DNA of 64,000 nt, taken from positions 1-64,000 of the forward strand of contig NZ_JACIEP010000009.1 of the NCBI RefSeq assembly GCF_014196915.1. Reading direction: 5' to 3'. Both the position numbers and the translations under genes were made by a program. The notes under the pieces were generated by a model. The model was not told the DNA's origin. It saw nothing but the letters and a program-made list of their open reading frames with translations, and did not search any database. The stretch comes from Dysgonomonas hofstadii. GTDB taxonomy: Bacteria; Bacteroidota; Bacteroidia; Bacteroidales; Dysgonomonadaceae. This document shows, in pieces, positions 47,609-55,900 of this stretch; within the stretch, counting starts at the first letter, position 1, and the number at the start of each line of letters is the position of its first letter.

Positions 47609-48310
47609 ATGAACATTTTCAAAAGACTTTTAAGAATCGGACAAGCAGAAATACATTCTGCAGTTGACAAAATGGAAGATCCTATACGTATGACCGAACA
47701 GGGAATCAGAGAAATGAGAGAAGACCTTGAAAAAGCTCTTGAATCGTTAGCTCAGATCAAAGCTCTGGCCATCCGTACAAAGAACGATAAAACAAAGAAG
47801 CAGGTAAGTGCACAGGATTACGAGAATAAGGCTATCCTTCTTCTGACCAAAGCTCAAAAAGGAGAACTAGACCTTGAACAAGCTGAAAAATTAGCCAAAG
47901 AAGCTCTTGCTTTGAAAGAAACACTGACCAAAGAAGCTGAAACCCTTGAAGAACAACAAACAGTTCACGAAAACTCAGCTGATGAAATACAGAAAAACGT
48001 AGAAATCCTCAAGTTCAATATCACTAAATGGGAAAATGAACTGAAAACGCTGAAATCGAGAATCAGAGTAAGCAAGGCTACTAAAGAAGTCAACAAGCAG
48101 CTGGCTCAGATCGACAGTAACAGCACCATTAGCATGCTGGAACGCATGAAAGAAAAAGTGGAAGAAGAGGAAGCTCTTGCCCAGGCATATGGCGACATTG
48201 CCAAAAAGAAAACAACCGTGGATGAAGAAATAGATAAAGCCATTGGTAATGATGCCGGAAAAGTAAATGAAGACCTTGACGAAATCAAGCGGAAACTGGG
48301 AATGCTGTAA
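47609..48310 (+). CDS. pspA: PspA/IM30-family membrane-remodelling protein
   Basis: A 233-residue, almost fully helical protein of the PspA/Vipp1 (ESCRT-III-like) superfamily. The N-terminal amphipathic helix MNIFKRLLRIGQAEIHS would bind membranes, followed by long coiled coils (about 25-190) and a C-terminal helix DEIDKA to KRKLGML. Family members polymerise on damaged membranes and preserve the proton-motive force. Usual length is about 220-260 residues. It follows the YbjN-like gene by 5 bases and precedes a YqiJ-like membrane protein; classic PspB/PspC partners are absent. Confidence 0.88.
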   Translation: MNIFKRLLRIGQAEIHSAVDKMEDPIRMTEQGIREMREDLEKALESLAQIKALAIRTKNDKTKKQVSAQDYENKAILLLTKAQKGELDLEQAEKLAKEALALKETLTKEAETLEEQQTVHENSADEIQKNVEILKFNITKWENELKTLKSRIRVSKATKEVNKQLAQIDSNSTISMLERMKEKVEEEEALAQAYGDIAKKKTTVDEEIDKAIGNDAGKVNEDLDEIKRKLGML

Positions 48311-48338
48311 GATAATTAGCATATTTGAAAATCAGCAG

Positions 48339-48384
48339 ATTAGCAAATTAATCTTCAAATTTCCGAATTTTCAAATTTGCTAAT
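48339..48384. repeat. 11-bp inverted repeat between pspA and the YqiJ-like gene
   Basis: ATTAGCAAATT (48339-48349) is the exact reverse complement of 48374-48384, with 24 bases between. The right part is also a copy of a motif found before the operon at about 47173. Confidence 0.7.
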
Positions 48385-48426
48385 TGATATTTATACCGAA
48401 ATTAATTACTTTTGACCTGTTATACT

Positions 48427-49134
48427 ATGACCGAATTCTTACACAACTTGATGCACCCCCTGCCAAACGCAGTAATGACCGTAATAATGGGCGTACTAGC
48501 TGTCTTTTGGCTGTTTACATTCCTTAGCGGAGCCGGATTTGATGCACTCGACATTGATCTCGATTTCGATGCAGACGTGGATGTGGATGCCGATGTGGAT
48601 ATTGACGGAGATGTGGATGCCGACGGAGATTCTGATTCAGATGTCTCTTCCGAAAAAGAACCGGGATTTTTCATGAAATTCCTCAACTTCATGAATATCG
48701 GAAAAGTACCCTTTATGCTGATATTGTCCACTCTTAAATTCTTCATGTGGGTCATTACACTCTTTACAACTTCTGTTGTCAACGTTACGGGATGGGGTTT
48801 ATGGTCACTGTTAATACTAATACCAGTGGGAATAGTAGGGCTGTTCTTCACAAAACTAACAACAAACCCTATGGTCAAATTCTTTAAAGAAATCGGATAT
48901 AAAGGAGAAGAAGAAATCGATTTTCTTGGACGTTCGGGAAAAATGTTATCCAACATAAAAGACAAAAAGATAGGTTCTGCCGAAGTTGTAGTCGACAAGA
49001 ACCCGATCAAACTCAATGTGATGAGCATCGATGGTTCGGAACTCAAGTATGGAGACTATATACTGATAGCCGACGAATCGGACGATAAGAAAATATATTA
49101 TGTCAGTAAGGAAATAAGCATAAGAAACTTATAA
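48427..49134 (+). CDS. YqiJ-like membrane protein with Asp-rich loop and OB fold
   Basis: A 235-residue inner-membrane protein. The ATG at 48427 is preferred over an upstream TTG. A first membrane helix lies at about 15-35 (VMTVIMGVLAVFWLFTFL). Residues 39-75 form a striking acidic loop in which Asp alternates with hydrophobic or Ala residues (DIDLDFDADVDVDAD and so on). Two more helices lie near 95-118 and 124-145. The C-terminal 90 residues have the beta-rich OB/NfeD-like form (FLGRSGKMLSNIKDKKIGSA, GDYILIADES). In E. coli yqiJ precedes yqiK; here the order to the flotillin gene is the same. YqiJ-like proteins are thought to anchor or regulate the SPFH scaffold. Confidence 0.8.
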   Translation: MTEFLHNLMHPLPNAVMTVIMGVLAVFWLFTFLSGAGFDALDIDLDFDADVDVDADVDIDGDVDADGDSDSDVSSEKEPGFFMKFLNFMNIGKVPFMLILSTLKFFMWVITLFTTSVVNVTGWGLWSLLILIPVGIVGLFFTKLTTNPMVKFFKEIGYKGEEEIDFLGRSGKMLSNIKDKKIGSAEVVVDKNPIKLNVMSIDGSELKYGDYILIADESDDKKIYYVSKEISIRNL

Positions 49135-49171
49135 CCGGGTGATTACTTATTAATCTTTAAATAACTTACTG

Positions 49172-49225
49172 ATGATTTTTATAATAATTGCAGTCATTAT
49201 CGGATTGCTTATGCGATTCTTTTGA
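49172..49225 (+). CDS. Possible 17-residue membrane microprotein
   Basis: A short open frame, ATG to TGA, encoding MIFIIIAVIIGLLMRFF. It is hydrophobic throughout with one Arg near the C-terminal end, enough for one short membrane helix. It lies in the 147-base gap between the YqiJ-like and flotillin genes, in the same direction. Small one-helix proteins often act as partners of membrane complexes, but so short a frame can also occur by chance; no Shine-Dalgarno is expected in this phylum. Confidence 0.4.
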   Translation: MIFIIIAVIIGLLMRFF

Positions 49226-49281
49226 CTTATGTTGACAAAAAAACAATATTAAATATTATTTAAAACTATAACTTAAACACT

Positions 49282-51471
49282 ATGGAACAATATGTTATTA
49301 TCGGAGCAGGTGCTATTATTTTTGCCCTACTGGTATTCTTGGGTATGCTTGCCTCATTCTACAAAAAAATCCCACAGGGAAAAGCCATTGTACGAACCGG
49401 AGTAGGTGGAACAAAGGTTGCGTTTAACAAAGGGATGTATGTAATTCCGGTATTCCACAAAATGGAAATCATGGATATTTCCCTGAAAAAAGTACAGATA
49501 GAACGTATGGAAAATGATGGTTTGATCTGTAAAGATAATATCCGTGCCGACATTAAGGTCGCTTTCTTCGTCCGGGTAAACAAATCGGTAAATGATGTAA
49601 TTAATGTAGCTCAATCTATCGGGACATCCCGTGCCAGCGATATTTCCACACTGAAAGATATCTTCGAAGCGAAGTTCTCGGAAGCACTGAAAACGGTAGG
49701 TAAGAAATTCGACTTTATCGAACTATATGAGGCACGCCGCGAATTCCGTGATGAAATTATTGATGTAATAGGTACCGACCTCAACGGCTATGTACTGGAT
49801 GACTGCGCTATCGACTATCTGGAACAGACAGAATTAAGATTCCTTAGTGCTGAAAATATCCTCGACTCGGAAGGTATTAAAAAAATTACTGATCTGACTG
49901 CTGCGCAAAATATCAAAGCCAACCTGATCCGCCGCGAAGAAGAGAAGATAATCAAAAAGCAAAATGTAGAAGCACGTGAAGCCATCCTCGAACTGGAAAG
50001 ACAACTTGCAGAAAAGGAAGAAAAGCAAAAACGTGAGATTGACAACGTAAAAGCACGTGAAGGAGCTGAAATACAAAAAGTGCGTGAAGAAGAACGTCTG
50101 AAAGCCGAAACCGTACGGATCAGTACCGAAGAAAGTCTTGCGATTCAGGAAGAAAACAAACTTCGCCAAATCATTATAGCAGAGAAAAACAAACAACGAA
50201 CCGATGCTGTAGAGGCTGAACGTGTGGAAAAAGACCGCGCATTGGAGCAAACAGAAAGAGAACGCATTGTAACTCTTGCACAGATAGATAAAGAGCGTGT
50301 TTTGGAAATTGAGAAAAAGAATATCCAGGATGTTATCCGCGAACGTGTACAACTCGAAAAAGGTGTTGTGGAAGAAAAACAAAACATGCAGGACATCGAA
50401 GCATTCCGCACCATCGACCGTCAGAAACAGGTGGGAATCACTCAGGCCGAACTCGAAGCTCAACAGAAACTAATCGATACAGTAAAATCTGCCGAAGCAA
50501 GAAAGCTTGCAGCCGAAGAGAAAGCCAAAGAATTACTGATCGATGCGGAGGCACAGAAAGAAGCATCGAACAAGCAGGCTGAAGCACGTAAAACCCTTGC
50601 CGACGCAAAAGCCCGTGAAGATGCTACTTACGGTCTGGCAGAAGCAGAAGTTATCAAAGCAAAAGCTGAAGCGCTCGAACAACAAGGTACTGCCGAAGCT
50701 GCCGTGATAGAGAAAAAAGCGAAAGCTGAAGCTGTAGGTATCGAAGTCAAAGCAGAAGCCAAGAAAAAAGAAGGACTGGTTGAGGCCGAGGTTACAAAAG
50801 AAAAAGCATTGGCATCGGCTACAGGTGAAGCAAGCATCATAGAAAAGACTTCGATTGCAGAAGCGACAGGCATTGAAGCCAAAGCCGAAGCAAAACGTAA
50901 AGAAGGACTGATGGAAGCCGAAGTTATCAAGGAAAAAGCGCTGGCAGAAGCTGCAGGAATCGAAGAGAAAGCAACAGCGATGAAGAAACTGGATGGAGCA
51001 GGAAAAGAACACGAAGAGTTCAAACTGGCTCTCCAGAAAGACAAAGATGTGGAACTGGCTCAGATCAATATCCAGAAAGATATCGCAGAAGCTCAGGCAC
51101 AGGTATTGTCCGATGCACTTAAAAATGCAGATATCGACATCGTGGGAGGAGAAACCATGTTCTTTGAAAATATCGTTAAACAGATATCAAATGCCAAAGG
51201 CTTTGACCGCTTAGTCAACGAAAGCGAAAATGCTACCCAGTTGAAGAAAGCCCTGATCGGTGACGGCAAATCGGAAGGCGACCTGTTGGAACGCATCCGT
51301 TATTATGCTAACCAGTTCGGTATCTCTACTGAAGATATAAAGAACCTCAGCATTGCCGGATTGATACTTAAAATGCAAAGTCAGGCTACAGATGCCGACG
51401 ATAAGGGTTTCTTAAGCAATCTGATGAGTATGGCTAAATCGATGGGAATATCCAATAAGAAATTAAGCTAA
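49282..51471 (+). CDS. Flotillin / YqiK-type SPFH scaffold protein
   Basis: A 729-residue membrane scaffold. A membrane segment covers about 1-25. The SPFH (band 7) domain runs about 28-205 (KAIVRTGVGGTKVAFNKG, KVQIERMENDGLICKDNIR, DLNGYVLDDCAIDYL). Then comes a very long Glu/Ala/Lys-rich coiled coil (about 215-600), and a C-terminal flotillin region to residue 729. Within the coil, residues 490-515 and 534-559 are near copies (KAEAKKKEGLVEAEV and KAEAKRKEGLMEAEV) at a 44-residue period, a recent internal duplication. Flotillins form large cages or rings that organise membrane domains. It lies in the same operon as PspA, YqiJ-like and a giant ATPase. Confidence 0.92.
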   Translation: MEQYVIIGAGAIIFALLVFLGMLASFYKKIPQGKAIVRTGVGGTKVAFNKGMYVIPVFHKMEIMDISLKKVQIERMENDGLICKDNIRADIKVAFFVRVNKSVNDVINVAQSIGTSRASDISTLKDIFEAKFSEALKTVGKKFDFIELYEARREFRDEIIDVIGTDLNGYVLDDCAIDYLEQTELRFLSAENILDSEGIKKITDLTAAQNIKANLIRREEEKIIKKQNVEAREAILELERQLAEKEEKQKREIDNVKAREGAEIQKVREEERLKAETVRISTEESLAIQEENKLRQIIIAEKNKQRTDAVEAERVEKDRALEQTERERIVTLAQIDKERVLEIEKKNIQDVIRERVQLEKGVVEEKQNMQDIEAFRTIDRQKQVGITQAELEAQQKLIDTVKSAEARKLAAEEKAKELLIDAEAQKEASNKQAEARKTLADAKAREDATYGLAEAEVIKAKAEALEQQGTAEAAVIEKKAKAEAVGIEVKAEAKKKEGLVEAEVTKEKALASATGEASIIEKTSIAEATGIEAKAEAKRKEGLMEAEVIKEKALAEAAGIEEKATAMKKLDGAGKEHEEFKLALQKDKDVELAQINIQKDIAEAQAQVLSDALKNADIDIVGGETMFFENIVKQISNAKGFDRLVNESENATQLKKALIGDGKSEGDLLERIRYYANQFGISTEDIKNLSIAGLILKMQSQATDADDKGFLSNLMSMAKSMGISNKKLS

Positions 51472-51591
51472 GTTATTTATTTGACTGCAGAGTGCATGGA
51501 ATATTTTATTGAGTTAAACTAAATAAAAAACACTATTCACCCTTACTCTGTGTTACTCTGTGGTCGGATAACTATTAATCCTGGATCATTT

Positions 51592-51903
51592 ATGAAAAAC
51601 TGTCCAAATTGCAATAATGAAGTTGAAGATAATTTCGACCTCTGCTGGAACTGTAATTACGATTTTACCGAAAAACGAATCATTGAAATAAATGAGGATA
51701 ATAACGAAATCGTTAGCAATATTGATTGTACGAGATGCAATGTAAAACTTATATATTCAGGACAATACAAGTTCCATGAAGGAACACGGACGGGAGTGCT
51801 CGGCAATATTCTCGAATTGTTCCAGAACAGAGTATATTTTGACATATTCGTATGCCCAGAATGTGGAAAGGCCGAGTTCTATGTACCTATAAAAAATAAG
51901 TAA
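51592..51903 (+). CDS. Small zinc-ribbon protein
   Basis: A 103-residue protein that starts with a zinc ribbon, CPNCNNEVEDNFDLCWNC, and has a second pair of Cys pairs, CTRC near residue 45 and CPEC near 91, with a beta-rich segment between. I prefer the ATG at 51592; a frame opens 42 bases earlier but would put 14 unsupported residues before the ribbon. Its stop TAA is immediately followed by the ATG of the next gene, so translation is coupled. No function can be given; similar ribbons are often attached to membrane-stress and secretion proteins. Confidence 0.7.
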   Translation: MKNCPNCNNEVEDNFDLCWNCNYDFTEKRIIEINEDNNEIVSNIDCTRCNVKLIYSGQYKFHEGTRTGVLGNILELFQNRVYFDIFVCPECGKAEFYVPIKNK

Positions 51904-52959
51904 ATGAAAAAAATACTATTCATATTATCAGTCATTATTTTTACTACATCCTGCCAGGACAAAACAACTTATACATTAATAGGTAAGGTTGAAGGCGTTG
52001 CTAACGGAACAAAAGTTTACCTATATGAAGATCTTTTCAGAAGAACAGTAGTAGACAGTACTACCATTAAAGACAATCAATTTGTATTTGAAGGGAAACT
52101 TAAGCAACCGATAATGCGCAACCTTAAAGTAGAGGGTCTCGGCTTACGGCAGGAAGAAGTCGCCGAAGGTGTAGATGCAGATAATATAGTTTGTATTTCC
52201 TGTCTTTTTATTTTAGAGCCCGGCAGAACAATAAAACTGACTCTTGATGACAGAGGGCGTATTATTGAAGAGGAAGGATCACCTCTTATGAAAAAACACC
52301 GAGACTTTTGGGGTAACATGGGGATTACAGAGATACCAGACTCAGAAAATGTGTTGAATATGATAAAGGAAAACTCAGACAATACAATAGGCGAATTTTA
52401 TTTTAATGAACTTATAAACTTTGTCAATCCTGATTCGAAAAGCATGAAAGAACTATATCCTTTATTTTCCCACAAGCGCGGGAAAGACAAACGTCTGGAT
52501 GAAATGCTGAATTATATTAAGGATTTAGACTACATTGCTGCTGTTGGCACAAAATATACAGACTTGAAAGCAAAAACACCGGATGGACAAGATATAGCTC
52601 TGTCAGATTATGTAGGAAAAAAGGATGCTGTACTATTACATTTCTTTAAATGGTCAGGATTGGCATCCGATAAAGATTACACTTACCTAAGAAATGCATA
52701 TGCAAAATATAAAGACAAAGGCTTTGAGATTGTAGGAATATGGCTGAATAACGACAAAATAACATGGAAAAGGATCATTGATATCGAGAACATGACCTGG
52801 CCGCAAATGTCAGATGCAGATTTAATAATTCCGTTTATCAAAACCTATGCAGTGTTTGATGAACCTCGTACAATACTGATAGATAAAGACGGGACGATTA
52901 TAGCCAGAGAAATTCCAAGAACCGAACTAGAAGCGACTCTGGATAAGCTTCTGAAATAA
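51904..52959 (+). CDS. DUF4369/thioredoxin-fold lipoprotein lacking the CxxC site
   Basis: A 351-residue lipoprotein with a lipobox-like FTTSC near residue 18. The N-terminal part (about 22-125) resembles DUF4369 (YTLIGKVEGVANGTKVYLYE). The C-terminal part (about 215-351) has the AhpC/TlpA fold (AKTPDGQDIALSDYVGKKDA, then IDKDGTIIAREIPR), but where TlpA proteins have WCxxC this one has FFKWSGLASDKDY, with no Cys at either position. It is therefore likely a non-redox binding or structural relative. It starts directly at the stop of the zinc-ribbon gene. Confidence 0.78.
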   Translation: MKKILFILSVIIFTTSCQDKTTYTLIGKVEGVANGTKVYLYEDLFRRTVVDSTTIKDNQFVFEGKLKQPIMRNLKVEGLGLRQEEVAEGVDADNIVCISCLFILEPGRTIKLTLDDRGRIIEEEGSPLMKKHRDFWGNMGITEIPDSENVLNMIKENSDNTIGEFYFNELINFVNPDSKSMKELYPLFSHKRGKDKRLDEMLNYIKDLDYIAAVGTKYTDLKAKTPDGQDIALSDYVGKKDAVLLHFFKWSGLASDKDYTYLRNAYAKYKDKGFEIVGIWLNNDKITWKRIIDIENMTWPQMSDADLIIPFIKTYAVFDEPRTILIDKDGTIIAREIPRTELEATLDKLLK

Positions 52960-52994
52960 ACAGAATAAATATTAAGAGTAAAACAGAACAGACT

Positions 52995-55900
52995 ATGTCA
53001 ACAGATATAAAACAGGCTGAGACACTGGAAGCCGGAACATACGAGATCATAAGGAAACGCCTTCAGGCACAAAAAGACAGCCTGGCGTCACGACTGAGCT
53101 CTCTGAACGAAGCCCGGAAAGAAGTTTTCACTTCCACAGAATTTTCCCTGATCGCCAACCAGCGTATAAACACCGAGAATAACTGTGTATCGAGAGGTAT
53201 AATGGCTCTGGGCGACCTGTATATATTCGGGTACAATGTACATTTCGGATTACGTACCGACATACAGCTCAGCGATGTTTTCAGTATTTATTCATTCGAA
53301 AATAACCAGTTCATACCTCAATCGTTAGAACTTATAAACGATCCAGTATTCGAAACGGATTTCAAAAACCTGTATAAATATTACAGGGATTCTACATTCT
53401 CCAAGTTCAGAAGAACGGAGAATTATTTCTATATGGTTTTCCAGACCAGTAAAAACATGGACGACCTGAAAGCTTTCAAATGGCTTATCAAGAATAACAG
53501 GCTTATCTATCAGGATGACCGCAGTATTCACGAGGTGGTAAAAGCTCCTCAGTTTGAATTTCAATGGACTAAGACAACCCTCGAAGACCGCCGGCTAGGT
53601 CTTTATCCCCATATATCCATCCTCGATAAAGTGTTTATTGAAGCTATTGGCGGTGACATCACCTTTAAAATAGAAAACAATACCGATACCGGCAAAGGTA
53701 TCTATTCCGAAAAAGTTGAAAATAAAGACCAGCAACTCGACGATGCCGAGTATTACTACGCCGATCTGGGTAATCTCATTCTGGTGAGGATAAAACCGTA
53801 TCAGGAAGATTTCAGGACTTTTGTATTCAATACCCGCACAAAGGAAGTAGTAAATATAAAAATGCTGAATAATGCCGGAATATTACTCCCTGACAATCAT
53901 GGAATCATTTTCCCTAATGGCTATTACCTGCAAAACGGTGATTATAAGATATTTGAAAGTGAGTTCACCAATCTTGAATTTTTCCGCAAAGTAGCCTCAC
54001 CAAATGGCGAAGATTACCTGTATGTCTTCTATCAGAACGAGCGGAACACTTATGTGCTGATGTCGTACAACATTATCCGCCAGCAGGTAGAAACCCCTAT
54101 TATTTGCAATGGGCACACATTGTTCCACGATGGCACACTGGTATTCTTCCGTACTGAGCAGGAAGCCACCCGCCACCATCAGGTACAGATTTGGCGTACC
54201 CCCTACTCTGCCATGCTGATAGAGAATTACGAAAAAAAGGATAATATTTTCTATAAGATAGGTAACAAGGATATTGTAAAGGCAATGGCCGAGTCGCAGG
54301 AAGTGATCCTGCTGATCAATAAGGAAGACACCTATGAAGGGTTATATGAAGATATTGTAAAGAAATCGAATGACGTAATCGATGCTTATTTCTGGATTGC
54401 CGATGAAAACACATTCAATCTGGCCAAGCCGCTAGCTGAAATAAAAGAAATAGCAAATACAGCCATCGATGAGTTTGAAAAGGTAAAAGCCCAGAAAAAA
54501 CATGCCGAAGAAGTGCTCGCATCTACCATAAATAAAGTGGATGCGCTGCTATTCTCCATAAAGAATACAAAATACGATTCACTCGAAAAATTGGTAAAGC
54601 TACTGGCCGAAACCCGTAGAATGCAGGGTGAGGTCATAGAACTGAATAACCAGAAATACATCGATACCGGAAAAACAGAGGAATTAAAAGGTGTATTATC
54701 CGATACGGGAAATAAACTTTCTACCAAAACGGTTGAATTCCTGCTTCGGGACGAGGCTCTTATTCCATACGAAACAAAAGTTATTGAACAAAGAGGCGAA
54801 GTAGAAAAGGTCAAGAAAGTAATAGATGCCAATAAGATAGAAGAGAACTGCAAACTGATATCTTCGGAACTCGAATTGCTGATCGATATACTGAACAGCC
54901 TGAAAATCGACGACACAACCCAGACAACAAGGATAATTGAGAAAATATCACTGATCTTTGCTTCGTTGAACGAAGTCAGGGCGCTCCTTAAAAAGAAGCT
55001 CGATTCACTGAAAAGCAAAGAAGCTACCGGAGAATTCCGTGCTCAACTAACTCTCTTGGAGCAAAGCATTGTCAATTATCTGGAGCTGGCAACCAGCCCC
55101 GATAAGAGCGATGAATACTTCACCAAAGTCAGTGTGCAGATAGAGGAACTGGAAAGCAAATTCGCCGATTTTGACGATTTCATTTCCACCATTGCCGACA
55201 AGCGTAACGAAGTAGTTAAAGTATTTGACGGCCGCAAAGCCCAGTTGATCGAACAGATAAACCGAAGGACGGCATCACTGGAACAGATCGGCCTGCGCGT
55301 ACTAAAGAACGTTGAGAATAAAGCGCAGTCTTTCAAATCGAAAGAAGAAATACAGGCCTTCTACTCCACCGATCTGATGGTGGATAAGGTGCGGAAACTG
55401 GCAGAAGACCTCAAAAACCTGGGAGATGTGTCAAAAGCTGAAAATCTGGAAAACAGCCTGAAAACTTCCCTTGAGGATGCACTGCGCATACTGAAAGATA
55501 AAACCGAATTGTTTGTAGATGGTGAAAACATTATCGCCCTTGGCAACCATAAATTCGCAGTCAACAAGCAATCGCTCGATCTTACTGTTGTACGCCGCGA
55601 GGACAGATTGATGTATCACCTGACTGGCACAAACTTTTTCCATGAAATGAGGGACGAAGCTATAAACGGCTACCGGAATATATGGGAGCAGGAGGTTGTT
55701 TCAGAGAATAAAGATGTTTACCGTGCCGAATACCTGGCGTATCTGGCATTCAATGAAAAGTTGAACAATAAGGATTTTAATGCAGAGGAATATATAACAA
55801 GACGTGTAGAGCAAAACTATTCTGAATCGTATATGAAAGGTGTGCACGACTTCGATGCGCTGACCATCTACAAAAATCTTGTTTCGGTATATGACGAACT

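Noticed and set aside
48420-49046. Antisense Ser/Thr-rich frame of 208 codons opposite the YqiJ-like gene
   Set aside because: Composition is that of a reversed Asp-rich coding sequence, not a real protein.
49834-50463. Antisense Phe-rich frame of 209 codons opposite flotillin
   Set aside because: A typical shadow of Glu/Lys-rich coiled-coil coding sequence.
54386-55018. Antisense Ser-rich frame of 210 codons opposite the AAA ATPase
   Set aside because: A shadow of Glu/Lys-rich coding sequence with no domain.
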